From an uncultured Oscillibacter sp. (GTDB lineage: Bacteria; Bacillota; Clostridia; Oscillospirales; Oscillospiraceae), in contig CAJUQM010000028.1 of the NCBI GenBank assembly GCA_910588005.1, positions 1 through 38,041 on the forward strand: 38,041 nt of DNA, in the 5' to 3' direction. Of the stretch, positions 1 through 6,896 are shown in pieces. The position numbers were made by a program, and so were the translations under genes. Numbering within the stretch: position 1 is the first letter of the stretch; each line of letters starts with the position of its first letter. Below the pieces are notes generated by a model. It saw nothing but the letters and a program-made list of their open reading frames with translations. It was not told the DNA's origin and made no database searches.

Positions 1-94
1 GGTTCGTTGTCAAATGCGCCTGGAGCCGTAAATCTTTCTTGCTCATGTTCTTGTCAATCAGTGTTTTCCAGAGCGGTTTATAGCTGATTTTCAT
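1..94 (-). CDS. XRE/Cro-CI-type helix-turn-helix regulator, N-terminal part only
   Basis: The visible 31 codons begin MKISYKPLWKTLIDKNMSKK, the characteristic start of a short (about 65-75 aa) Cro/CI-like HTH regulator common in Firmicutes mobile elements. The ATG at 94 is preceded by a good ribosome binding site, AAAGGTGG, at 103-110 on the minus strand. The rest of the gene runs off the left edge, so the recognition helix is not visible. It follows the conjugation genes in the same direction and is probably a regulator of the conjugative element. A similar N-terminus (ISYKKLWKVMHE) occurs in the chromosomal HTH gene at 21914-22120. Family assignment is fairly sure; the target is unknown. 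Confidence 0.7.
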   Translation of the reverse strand, partial: MKISYKPLWKTLIDKNMSKKDLRLQAHLTTN

Positions 95-112
95 AGCCTG
101 TTCCACCTTTCC

Positions 113-143
113 GGGCTGGGGCCAGCAGGAACAGCCCCAGCCC
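113..143. repeat. 10-bp inverted repeat in the gap before the HTH gene
   Basis: GGGCTGGGGC at 113-122 pairs with GCCCCAGCCC at 134-143 around an 11-nt loop. No T-run follows on either strand, so it is not a classical intrinsic terminator. It lies between the shortened Maff2 gene and the HTH gene and may stabilise or process the transcript. Confidence 0.5.
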
Positions 144-250
144 TATGGCCTTTCGACCATTATACCGCCTCCGTTGAGAAAACACAATGCGGTCTTGCAA
201 TTCTTCCCCAAAAACTGCGGCATACACAACGCATTTGTTCTCAATTTTCT

Positions 251-415
251 TTACATCAATTTAGGTGTCAAGTGCTTGACGCCCTGGCTTTTGGATGCCG
301 GGTTATCCTGCCCGTAACCTTCCAGCAGGTTCACGCCGCCCCACACACAGAGGGCACCGCCGAGGCCGATCACGATAGTCTGTAAAGTGTCAACAGCAGA
401 ATTGAAAAATTCCAT
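251..415 (-). CDS. Maff2-family small membrane protein, C-terminally shortened
   Basis: The product is 54 aa and starts MEFFNSAVDTLQTIVIGLGG, the typical start of the Maff2 family, small hydrophobic proteins in conjugative elements of Clostridia. One membrane segment spans about residues 13-31. The start at 415 has an upstream GGAGGTAA site. The family normally continues after the conserved SQGVKHL motif with a second glycine-rich hydrophobic segment. Here the motif is followed by only TPKLM and a stop at 251, so the second half is missing. It lies downstream of the coupling-protein gene, its usual position. Its role, probably as a subunit or partner of the conjugation channel, is not established. 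It is too short for many gene callers. Confidence 0.75.
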   Translation of the reverse strand: MEFFNSAVDTLQTIVIGLGGALCVWGGVNLLEGYGQDNPASKSQGVKHLTPKLM

Positions 416-514
416 ACATTTACCTCCATAAATTCAGATTGTGATGTGGTTTTGGGTACAAAAAAGCTGCCGGTCATATCCAGCAGCACGTCACAATCCG
501 CAGGCGGCCCGGAG

Positions 515-745
515 TTATTGGCCGTCCAGCCATTCCCGCAGGGTAAGAACATAAAGCTCTCCCCACACGTCACACATTTGTCTGGACACCTCAATGTCCA
601 TCAGCCGGGCATCTCTGTCTGTCGGTTCTGCAAAATCATGGTCGATCAACCATTGCATAGCGACAACAAACGTAATCAATCCCCGGAATAGGTCATATCT
701 GGATTTGAAGTATTCCGCAAATGTCAGTTCGTCCGAGTGTTCCAT
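515..745 (-). CDS. Small conserved-looking protein of the conjugative element, function unknown
   Basis: A 76-aa acidic protein (starts MEHSDELTFAEYFKSRYDLF) with no membrane segment or motif I recognise. The ATG at 745 has a strong AAAGGAG site, and the gene begins 30 bases after the end of the coupling-protein gene, so it is very probably co-transcribed and translated. Small unknowns commonly sit between TraG and Maff2 in this element family. No function is proposed. Confidence 0.65.
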   Translation of the reverse strand: MEHSDELTFAEYFKSRYDLFRGLITFVVAMQWLIDHDFAEPTDRDARLMDIEVSRQMCDVWGELYVLTLREWLDGQ

Positions 746-775
746 AGGGTCAGGCTCCTTTCTATGCCAGCCGCC

Positions 776-2581
776 TTATTCGGCGGCCATATCTTCATCC
801 GACAGGTCAATGTCGTACAGCTCAAAGGTTTCCGCCTCTGATACCACGCGCTTTTTCCGGCGGCGCATGGACGACAAATATCTGTCCACGTCAAAGGTGT
901 TCTTCTTGTCGGCGTCGGAAAGGTATTTATACCGGGGATGCTTGGTGATGTCGTATTTCTCACTGAAAAACGGCCTTACGCCGCGCACCTGTAAAATACA
1001 CTTGCCTCCGTCCATTGTTGCAATCTCGTCTTGGCTCATCAGCTCCTTTCCCAATTTTTGATAGTTCAGTCCGTGGGAAGTCTGCGCGCCCCGGTTCTCG
1101 CTCTGGTTGTAGCTGTCGATGGTTTCTTTCCCCAGCACGTCAGCGATCTCCTTGGCGTTTTTGCCCCGCCCACTAAGGAAAAGCGTACAATCGCAGTTGT
1201 CGGAAATGATTTCCGCAGCGTCCTTGTAAATCGCTTTTAACTGCGACTGGCTTTGCAGAATGATGGATGCCGAAATTTCCCGGCTTCGGATGGTGGCAAT
1301 GAGCTTGTCAAAGTTCGGTATCTGGCCGATGTTCGCAAACTCGTCCAAAATCATCCGTACATGGACGGGCAGCCGCCCGCCGTATTTATCATCGGCCCGG
1401 TCACAAAGCAGGTTGATAAGCTGGCTCTGTACCATTGCCAGAATGAAATTGAAAGTGGTGTCGGTGTCGCTCATTATGAGGAACAGCGCCGTTTTCTCGT
1501 CCCCGATGGTGTCAAGTTCCAACTCGTCGTCCTCCATCAGCTCCCGTACCTCCCGGATGTCAAAGGGGGCAAGTCTGGCCCCGCAGCTAATCAAAATCGA
1601 GGAACGGGTCTTGCCAGCGGATAAGAGGAATTTCTTGTACTGGCGTACAGCAAAGTGATCCGGGTCTTTTGCTTCCAGCCGTTCAAACATCTGGTCTACC
1701 GGGGATTGAAATTCCGGGTCGTCCTCGCGGGCTTCACTGGCGTTTATCATTTCAAGCAGCGTCGTGAAGTTCATTTCCTCGTCCGGCGCTTCATACCAGA
1801 TATAGCCGATCAGGGCCGAATACAAAAGCCGTTCCGACTTTACCCAAAAATCCTCGGCGGATTTTTCGCCCTCGCCCTTGGTGTTGCAGATCAGGGTGTT
1901 TACCAGCTTCAAAATGTCTTTCTCCGAATGGATGTAGCGGAACGGGTTATACCGCATGGATTTTGAAAAATTGATGGTATTCAAAACCTTAATGCGGTAG
2001 CCGCTGCGCTGCAAAAGCTGGCCCACCTCACCGATCAGGCTGCCCTTGGGATCGGTTATCACAAATGAGGTCGGGTAGTCCTTGGACACGCATTGCATCA
2101 GGTTGGGCTTCACAAAAAATCTCGTCTTGCCGGAGCCGGAACCGCCGATTACCAGAACATTTTTATTTCTCGCAGTTTTGGGGTCTTTAGGCCGGTTGTT
2201 CATGGTGAGCCGTTCCGTCTGCGTCAGCAGAATGTTGTTGTCAAAGTTGGGGTCGATGTACGGGGCAATGTCTTTGGCCGTCCCCCAACGGGCGCTGCCG
2301 TATTCCTCGCCCTTGCGGTATTTCTTGGCGTTCTTGCTTTTGCAGTACACCATGAGCCGCAGGGCGGCGGCACCGGCGACGCCGATCAACAGGTCAAAAG
2401 GGTGGATGCTGGGGGCGGCGTTTGCAAAGGCCGCCGAACAGCCGTCCATGAAGTGCAGCAGCTTTTCCGACAAGTCCACACCTGCCGCCAGCCGGTATGC
2501 CTGCCCCAGCTTCCCGAACAGGTAAACGAAAATCAAGTACGGGAGATTGGACAGGATCAGTTTTTTTACCTCTGGTTTCAC
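776..2581 (-). CDS. VirD4/TraG-like type IV coupling ATPase (CD1115-type conjugal transfer protein)
   Basis: This 601-aa protein is the type IV coupling protein of a conjugative element. It sits in the inner membrane and feeds the relaxase-DNA complex into the secretion channel using ATP. Two N-terminal hydrophobic stretches lie around residues 8-25 and 60-80. Walker A is GGSGSGKT at 146-153, Walker B is MILDE at 410-414, followed by the family-typical FANIGQIPNF. The length is normal for CD1115-type VirD4 proteins. Its start overlaps the stop of the preceding pcfB-like gene by 4 bases (ATGA), implying translational coupling. The neighbours (PcfB, DUF5348, RepA upstream; Maff2 downstream) are the canonical order in Clostridia elements. 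Confidence 0.95.
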   Translation of the reverse strand: MKPEVKKLILSNLPYLIFVYLFGKLGQAYRLAAGVDLSEKLLHFMDGCSAAFANAAPSIHPFDLLIGVAGAAALRLMVYCKSKNAKKYRKGEEYGSARWGTAKDIAPYIDPNFDNNILLTQTERLTMNNRPKDPKTARNKNVLVIGGSGSGKTRFFVKPNLMQCVSKDYPTSFVITDPKGSLIGEVGQLLQRSGYRIKVLNTINFSKSMRYNPFRYIHSEKDILKLVNTLICNTKGEGEKSAEDFWVKSERLLYSALIGYIWYEAPDEEMNFTTLLEMINASEAREDDPEFQSPVDQMFERLEAKDPDHFAVRQYKKFLLSAGKTRSSILISCGARLAPFDIREVRELMEDDELELDTIGDEKTALFLIMSDTDTTFNFILAMVQSQLINLLCDRADDKYGGRLPVHVRMILDEFANIGQIPNFDKLIATIRSREISASIILQSQSQLKAIYKDAAEIISDNCDCTLFLSGRGKNAKEIADVLGKETIDSYNQSENRGAQTSHGLNYQKLGKELMSQDEIATMDGGKCILQVRGVRPFFSEKYDITKHPRYKYLSDADKKNTFDVDRYLSSMRRRKKRVVSEAETFELYDIDLSDEDMAAE

Positions 2582-3054
2582 AGTGACAGCCCCCTTTCCT
2601 TGACTTTCTCCTTGGCCCGCTGCTGCGTCTTGGCCGCAGCCTTTTGTTTCAGGGTGGATAGGGTCTTTCGGATTGAGGGCCGTTCCTCCCGGCTTAACTT
2701 CTTGGCCGTGAACTCTTTGAACGCCTGTTCCAGATTGTCGGCCTGCTTGGTCTTGAAAATCACGATATAGCGCGGCGGGTGGGTGGAACTGTCTTTCCGC
2801 AGCGTGTAGTCAATATCGTATTTCTTGGCGCAGGGCTTGAACAGGCCAATATTCGCGTCGGTGATTTCGATGTTGGAGAGGGCCGAACCGTCCTTTTTGA
2901 GCTGCCGCAGGCTTTGGTGGCCGTGGTGGGGCTTGGCTTTGCCCTTTTGCCGGGCGGCCAGAAATTTCTTCATGGCCGCCTGCAATACTTGGCCGGTCAG
3001 CTTCCCGGTTTTCACCGCTAACGCTATGGTTTTCTGGTCTACTTCTTCCTGCAA
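2578..3054 (-). CDS. PcfB-family conjugation accessory protein
   Basis: A 158-aa, lysine/arginine-rich soluble protein. The beginning (MQEEVDQKTIALAVKTGKLT) and the central region around residues 45-110 match the PcfB/DUF3801 family. In enterococcal pCF10 PcfB is an accessory factor that helps recruit the relaxosome to the coupling protein. The chosen TTG start at 3054 has an AAAGGAGGG site about 7 bases upstream. The stop overlaps the coupling-protein start by 4 bases, and this adjacency to VirD4 supports the accessory role. The C-terminus (about 120-158) is highly basic, consistent with DNA or protein-DNA contacts, though that is inference. Confidence 0.85.
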   Translation of the reverse strand: MQEEVDQKTIALAVKTGKLTGQVLQAAMKKFLAARQKGKAKPHHGHQSLRQLKKDGSALSNIEITDANIGLFKPCAKKYDIDYTLRKDSSTHPPRYIVIFKTKQADNLEQAFKEFTAKKLSREERPSIRKTLSTLKQKAAAKTQQRAKEKVKERGLSL

Positions 3055-3100
3055 CTGCTATCCCTCCTTTGGAAGTCCAGCAGGCAGGCGGCGGGATGGC

Positions 3101-3313
3101 TTAAATCCGCACCCGCAGGCCGGAAAGGTCGTCGGCGCGGACGCCTACCAGATACCAGTCCTCGGCCATCTCAATGCGGGTAGGCTTCCACCTGCCGCCC
3201 ACCATCACGTCAAAGGTTTCCCCACAGTGCAGCCCGCCGTAGTAGTCTGCCAGATCAAAGCGGATGTCGTAGCGGTCTGCCTGCTCGTCAAAAATCAATG
3301 CACCCTGTTTCAT
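3101..3313 (-). CDS. DUF5348-family small protein of the conjugative element
   Basis: A 70-aa protein (starts MKQGALIFDEQADRYDIRFD) with the GETFDV...W...R pattern and the WYLVGV motif seen in DUF5348 proteins next to repA in Clostridia elements. The ATG at 3313 has a perfect AGGAGG site. The gene lies 15 bases after repA and 46 bases before pcfB, so it belongs to the same transcript. The predominantly beta composition suggests a small beta-barrel-like fold. The function is not known. Confidence 0.75.
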   Translation of the reverse strand: MKQGALIFDEQADRYDIRFDLADYYGGLHCGETFDVMVGGRWKPTRIEMAEDWYLVGVRADDLSGLRVRI

Positions 3314-3328
3314 AGGGCCGTCCTCCTT

Positions 3329-4477
3329 TCAGATTTTCCCGGTCGCCATATCATGCGACACAAGGGAAGAATAGTAGTTCCCAATCGTGGACGGGGCGTT
3401 GAACAGCGCCGCCCGTAGGTACTGCTTGATGTTGCGGATTTCCGTGGTATTCCTGTTCAGGCAATCCAGCACAAAGCGGATATGTTCGCTGTCCAGCTTC
3501 ATAATCTTGGATTTCACCAGCTCCGCCGGATAGTCGTCACCGGCAATGCGGATGGTCTTGCGCCGGGTGCAGACGATTTCCAGCATCAGGTCTACAATCT
3601 CGTCCAGACGGTCGCCGTCATAGGGCAGATCGGTTTTCAGGATGTCATAGCTGATGTTGTCCTTGATGATTTCCTCATACACCCGGTATGCCTCGTTCGC
3701 TTCCTTTCGCTTCCGTTCCGGCGGCTGTGCCGCCTTGCCCTCCGCAGGAGAGGGGTTTGGGGAAAGGATAGGAATGGAATGGGTACTTGATGGATTAGTA
3801 GTTAATGGGTCTTTAGTTTGTATATCTTTATTTATTTGCGTTGGATTTCCCGATACCGGGTTTTCCGACGTTGGATTATCCGATGTTGGATTTTCCAACA
3901 CCGGGTTTTCCAATCCCGGCTGTTCGTCCTCCGTTGCCTCTGGCCGGGGCTGCGGCTGTTCGTAGATGGTATAAACCATGTCGGCCATCTTGCCCTTGCC
4001 GTCCCGGTTCTGCTGGCGGGTGATATATCCAGCCTTTTCCAGCTCCCACACCGCCGTCCGTATGGCGTCGATGCTTTCCCGGTTGATAAGGGACAAGCCT
4101 TTCAGCGTGTAGTCCCAATCTTCCGGCAGGGACAGCATTTGCGAAAGCAGGCCCTTGGCTTTCAGGGACAGGTCTTTGTTCCGCAGGTGGTGGTTACTCA
4201 TTACCGTGTAGCCCCGGTTCTTCTCCACACGAAAAACTGCCATCTCGTCGTCAACTCCTTTCACTTGGAATTTCACCGCGTCAAGGGCGGTGAGCTTGCC
4301 CGGCTGGTAGGGACATTCTGCGTAAACGCAAAACTGATATTTCCAGTCGGGACGGTAAAAACGGCAGTCGCCGCAATCCTCCGGCGCTCCGGCGTCGCCG
4401 CTGTCGTAGTGGTCGAAGCCGGGCTTACCTTGCATAAGGCTTTCAAAGGCGCGGTCGCCGCCGGATGTGAAATACAT
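3329..4477 (-). CDS. RepA_N-type replication initiator with N-terminal cysteine-rich extension
   Basis: A 382-aa protein starting at the ATG at 4477, which has a strong AAAGGAGG site (4485-4492); the open frame extends further upstream without a comparable start. Residues about 1-78 form a small cysteine-rich region (CGDCRFYRPDWKYQFC...CPYQPGK). A RepA_N winged-helix initiator domain follows, starting MAVFRVEKNRGYTVMSNHHL. The middle is a low-complexity linker of five 15-bp repeats, and the end is a helical domain typical of the C-terminus of these initiators. An in-frame ATG at 4243 with its own AAAGGAG site could give a 304-aa initiator alone. RepA_N proteins start replication of plasmids and of excised conjugative elements. 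Expression is probably attenuated by the leader terminator at 4507-4552. Confidence 0.88.
   Translation of the reverse strand: MYFTSGGDRAFESLMQGKPGFDHYDSGDAGAPEDCGDCRFYRPDWKYQFCVYAECPYQPGKLTALDAVKFQVKGVDDEMAVFRVEKNRGYTVMSNHHLRNKDLSLKAKGLLSQMLSLPEDWDYTLKGLSLINRESIDAIRTAVWELEKAGYITRQQNRDGKGKMADMVYTIYEQPQPRPEATEDEQPGLENPVLENPTSDNPTSENPVSGNPTQINKDIQTKDPLTTNPSSTHSIPILSPNPSPAEGKAAQPPERKRKEANEAYRVYEEIIKDNISYDILKTDLPYDGDRLDEIVDLMLEIVCTRRKTIRIAGDDYPAELVKSKIMKLDSEHIRFVLDCLNRNTTEIRNIKQYLRAALFNAPSTIGNYYSSLVSHDMATGKI
3843..3917 (-). repeat. Five 15-bp tandem repeats inside repA (ENP linker)
   Basis: Five degenerate 15-bp units (3843-3857, 3858-3872, 3873-3887, 3888-3902, 3903-3917) encode a repeated five-residue unit of the type (E/D/G)NP(T/V)(S/L) in the linker between the two domains of the initiator. 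Copy number may vary by slippage without changing frame, because each unit is a multiple of three. Confidence 0.85.
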
Positions 4478-4506
4478 GGCGTCGCCTCCTTTCTGGTTTT
4501 GGGCGC

Positions 4507-4552
4507 AAAAAAAACGGCGTCCTTTTCTCCCACAAGGGATCAGAGAACGCCG
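4507..4552 (-). terminator. Attenuator-like intrinsic terminator in the repA leader
   Basis: On the minus strand CGGCGT (4552-4547) pairs with ACGCCG (4520-4515), and TCTC/GAGA pairing extends the stem. The hairpin is followed by eight T (4514-4507), only 30 bases before the repA start codon. A terminator between promoter and start codon can act as a transcriptional attenuator, as in antisense-RNA-controlled rep genes. Confidence 0.7.
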
Positions 4553-4615
4553 CTTCTGCGGTGTCGTATTCAATTTTAGCCTGATGTGCCGTCCGGGTGG
4601 CAGGCATTTCACGGG

Positions 4616-4665
4616 AAGTAGTAAGCGTGTCGAGGCTTTTTCCAAAAGTAGTAATTTGGTAGTAA
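4616..4665. repeat. Three GTAGTAA repeats in the repA leader
   Basis: GTAGTAA occurs at 4618-4624, 4648-4654 and 4659-4665 within the AT-richer leader of repA. These may be initiator binding sites or RNA-pairing sequence. Spacing is irregular (30 and 11 bases), so the iteron interpretation is only a suggestion. Confidence 0.4.
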
Positions 4666-4690
4666 ATTCGGTGTCCCTATCCCGTGATTT

Positions 4691-4712
4691 GCCCGTATTT
4701 CCGGGCTTTTTT
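4691..4712 (+). terminator. Plus-strand intrinsic terminator opposite the repA leader
   Basis: GCCCG (4691-4695) pairs with CGGGC (4702-4706) and is followed by six T (4707-4712). It points against repA. Since no plus-strand gene precedes it, it could end an antisense transcript across the repA leader. I found no convincing plus-strand promoter for such an RNA. Confidence 0.55.
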
Positions 4713-4725
4713 GAGATAATCAGAG

Positions 4726-4740
4726 TTGTTCGACGAACAA
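4726..4740. promoter_or_regulatory. Palindromic candidate operator upstream of repA
   Basis: TTGTTCG-A-CGAACAA is a perfect 7-1-7 palindrome about 250 bases upstream of the repA start. Its size and symmetry fit a dimeric repressor or partition-type site. It lies at the edge of the AT-rich terminal part of the element. Confidence 0.45.
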
Positions 4741-4970
4741 TCAACGCTTACAGTTACACAATTATTACAGCACATATAATTAAATAAAGTCGGATTTATC
4801 GGGTAATTATCCGTTGCAAGTAATCACCCATATAGTTATTCTAACGAAAAACTAAGGAACTGGCCTTTTATCAACGCAAAAGGTTAAAGGGCGGAATAAA
4901 GACAGCTCCGACGGGCAATGCCGTTAAGTTAAGGCCGGAAAAAGCCCCCCTAAAACAGGAGTGGGCATGC

Positions 4971-5015
4971 AAAAAAAGCAGAACCAGAAGTCCGGCCCCG
5001 GCTTTCTGGTTCTGC
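4971..5015 (-). terminator. Strong intrinsic terminator, minus strand
   Basis: A perfect 12-bp stem (GCAGAACCAGAA at 4978-4989 with its complement at 5004-5015) is followed on the minus strand by seven T (4977-4971). It could end transcripts coming from the deacetylase gene at 5306-6133 and insulate the element. Confidence 0.8.
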
Positions 5016-5106
5016 CAATATTCCGGTGTTCCTGCCGCGGCGGGCAATGAATAACATTCCGATACACCGAATTTCGATACCCAGACTTAAATTCAAGCAA
5101 AAGAGG

Positions 5107-5146
5107 CCCCCTTCCCAACGAACCTAAAAAACAGCTGAGAAGGGGG
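5107..5146 (-). terminator. Possible weaker terminator, minus strand
   Basis: CCCCCTTC (5107-5114) and GAAGGGGG (5139-5146) form an 8-bp stem with a 24-nt loop. On the minus strand the tail is CCTCTTTTGC. The large loop and short T-run make termination uncertain. Confidence 0.35.
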
Positions 5147-5216
5147 TGTTCTGTCCTCGAAGGGGAGAACGCTGTCATTTGAGCGGTATCCCGTGCAGCG
5201 CAATGCAAAAAGATAC

Positions 5217-5258
5217 CTCCCGGCACTGTCTTTTCAGTTGTGCCGGGAGTCCTTTTTT
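5217..5258 (+). terminator. Intrinsic terminator, possibly bidirectional
   Basis: A perfect 10-bp stem (CTCCCGGCAC at 5217-5226, GTGCCGGGAG at 5240-5249) is followed on the plus strand by TCCTTTTTT. On the minus strand the same stem is followed by GTATCTTTTT, so it may also serve the deacetylase gene that ends at 5306. Confidence 0.75.
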
Positions 5259-5274
5259 GCTCATCTTTACAGCA

Positions 5275-5297
5275 CTGCCCCGATGGGCAGCTTTTTT
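5275..5297 (+). terminator. Intrinsic terminator, plus strand
   Basis: CTGCCC (5275-5280), loop CGAT, GGGCAG (5285-5290), then C and six T. It is oriented against the deacetylase gene, and no plus-strand gene lies upstream of it in the window. Confidence 0.6.
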
Positions 5298-5305
5298 CGG
5301 TTGAT

Positions 5306-6133
5306 TTAGGCCGGCAGTTGATCCAGCGAGGCAAACGTATAGCCCATTTCCTCCCACTTGGTCAAAAGCTCATCCAAGATCTCGGCGTTCGTTTTGGACG
5401 TGGAGTGCAGCAAGACCACAGCGCCGTCGTGAATGCGCGGCAGCAGCTTGGAATACGCCTGTTCCGCTGAGGGCTGGTTGTCCACATACCAATCCACATA
5501 GGCAAGGCTCCAAAACACCGTCCGGTATCCCAGCGCCTGCGCCTGTCTCAGATTTTCCTCGTTATACTTCCCCTGGGGCGGACGGTAATACCGGGGCATC
5601 TCCTGGCCCGTAGTCTCTTTATACAGTGCCGCCAAGTCATCCAGCTCCTTTTTAAACGCAGCCTGGCTGGAGATCTTGGACATATCAGGGTGGTGGTAGG
5701 TGTGGTTTCCCACAATGTGCCCCTCTTCCGCCATACGGCGAATAATATCCGGAGCGGTCTCTATCATATTTCCCACCACAAAAAATGCTGCGGGAGCCTG
5801 GTGCTTTTTCAGCGCGTCCAGAATCGTTTCCGTATATCCATTCTCGTAACCGCAGTCAAAGGTCAAGTAAATTACCTTCTTCGTCGTGTCGCCCAAAAAG
5901 CAGGCGTTGTATTGGGCCAATTGCTCCGTTGTGGCGTTCCCCACCGGAGATGCGCCCTCCGTCTGGAAGGAGAGACCCCAATTGCCTGTAGACGCCGGAA
6001 TCGCCGCTGCGGAAGAGGCCGAAACCAATTTTTTGCCCGCGTTGCGCAAAAGCATCCCGCCCACTGCCGCAATTCCTCCCACTGTCAAAATCGCCAGGAT
6101 TGCCGCGCCGCACCGCCTCAATTGAAATTTCAT
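5306..6133 (-). CDS. pdaA: PdaA-like polysaccharide deacetylase (delta-lactam-biosynthetic de-N-acetylase type)
   Basis: A 275-aa exported carbohydrate esterase 4 (NodB) enzyme. PdaA removes acetyl groups from N-acetylmuramic acid in peptidoglycan, the step towards muramic delta-lactam of the spore cortex. The chosen ATG at 6133 has a perfect AGGAGG site; a hydrophobic N-terminal signal or anchor covers about residues 8-28. NodB motifs are visible: TFDCGYENG (91-99), NHTYHH (143-148), RPPQGKY (184-190) and LLHSTSKTN (241-249). The TFDxGYENGYT form of motif 1 is PdaA-like. The gene is monocistronic, flanked by terminators on both sides. Assignment to PdaA rather than another NodB enzyme is probable, not certain. 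Confidence 0.82.
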   Translation of the reverse strand: MKFQLRRCGAAILAILTVGGIAAVGGMLLRNAGKKLVSASSAAAIPASTGNWGLSFQTEGASPVGNATTEQLAQYNACFLGDTTKKVIYLTFDCGYENGYTETILDALKKHQAPAAFFVVGNMIETAPDIIRRMAEEGHIVGNHTYHHPDMSKISSQAAFKKELDDLAALYKETTGQEMPRYYRPPQGKYNEENLRQAQALGYRTVFWSLAYVDWYVDNQPSAEQAYSKLLPRIHDGAVVLLHSTSKTNAEILDELLTKWEEMGYTFASLDQLPA

Positions 6134-6222
6134 AAGAACCTCCTGGTCTGTAAATTTGGGATTCCGTCTCAGGTTGCGCACCTGTCTGCGGTTTATGCGG
6201 AGTATCTTGTTGAAAAAACTGT

Positions 6223-6258
6223 AAAAAAGCCGGAAGCGGTCTAATTCCCGCTTCCGGC
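6223..6258 (-). terminator. Intrinsic terminator ending the phage-like operon
   Basis: A perfect 11-bp stem (6229-6239 with 6248-6258) is followed on the minus strand by six T (6228-6223). It lies 65 bases after the last structural gene and marks the 3' end of the phage-like operon. Confidence 0.85.
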
Positions 6259-6323
6259 TCTCCTGTGTCAGGCACCTTCCGTGCGCCCCGCTCCAACTGT
6301 GCTCTTTTGGATCATATCCTGTT

Positions 6324-6896
6324 CTACTCCTCCGGCGGCACCGCCAGCTGAAAACCCTCCCACGTGTATTCGGCCTTGTCCACAGCCGCCCAAGTATACC
6401 CCGCGCCCTCACACTCCGCCCAAGTGAGATAGCGAAAGTAAAACTCCACATCCAAATGGCAGGGCAGGATCTCCAAAATAATCTTCCGAATCTGTTCAAA
6501 CTCCGCCGGAACGCCGGACACTCTCGGAAAAACCACCCGCAGGCGGCCCGCGCCGCTCTCCTCCGCTCTGGCCCGGATTCCGCAGCCCTGAATGGCCCGG
6601 TTGATCGCCGATGGTGTCAAACCGTCTCCGTCGATCTGGAGCAGCGCGGTAATCGCGGCCCGCCGCTCCTCCGGCGTGACGGCCGCAGGCCGCCTGGCAA
6701 ACAGCGCCTCCCGGCGGCACAGCCCCTCGCCCTCTGCCGTGGCGGTGACTGCTTCCCGCTCTACGGTCTCCAGCCGCTCTCCGGTCTGATCCAAAACCGC
6801 TCCCAAGGCGTGCAGCTCCGCACCGTTGATGGAATCGCCGCTCAGATCATAGACGCCCAGCGGCTCCAGAAGCTGGCGCAAATAAGCCTCATACAT
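6324..6896 (-). CDS. Phage baseplate/tail protein, DUF2313 (YmfQ/XkdU) type
   Basis: A 190-aa protein and the last gene of the phage-like cluster. The beginning MYEAYLRQLLEPLGVYDL, followed by a long helical part and a C-terminal domain (about 95-175, GLTPSAINRAI...LPCHLDVEFYF), matches the YmfQ/DUF2313 family. These lie directly downstream of baseplate J in PBSX-like and Mu-like phages and act at the tail tip. It overlaps the baseplate J gene by 8 bases. In ordinary phages the next gene is a tail fibre; here a terminator follows immediately. Confidence 0.8.
   Translation of the reverse strand: MYEAYLRQLLEPLGVYDLSGDSINGAELHALGAVLDQTGERLETVEREAVTATAEGEGLCRREALFARRPAAVTPEERRAAITALLQIDGDGLTPSAINRAIQGCGIRARAEESGAGRLRVVFPRVSGVPAEFEQIRKIILEILPCHLDVEFYFRYLTWAECEGAGYTWAAVDKAEYTWEGFQLAVPPEE

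Larger units (their letters stand above)
4741..5305. other. Gene-free junction between conjugative element and chromosome
   Basis: No convincing gene is present. The first part (about 4741-4880) is AT-rich and resembles the element. The composition then shifts to the GC-rich host type, so the element end probably lies between about 4860 and 5040. I found no clear attachment-site repeat within the window; the other end lies outside. The stretch holds four hairpins, listed separately (4971-5015, 5107-5146, 5217-5258, 5275-5297). Confidence 0.5.

Noticed and set aside
4913..5048. GGGCAATG occurring at 4913-4920 and 5041-5048 as a possible attachment repeat
   Set aside because: Eight bases with no integrase or second element end in view; chance is sufficient. 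The true att sites cannot be placed without the left end.
4924..5334. Minus-strand open frame of 136 codons in the element junction
   Set aside because: It runs through three terminator hairpins and has no ribosome binding site or protein-like composition.
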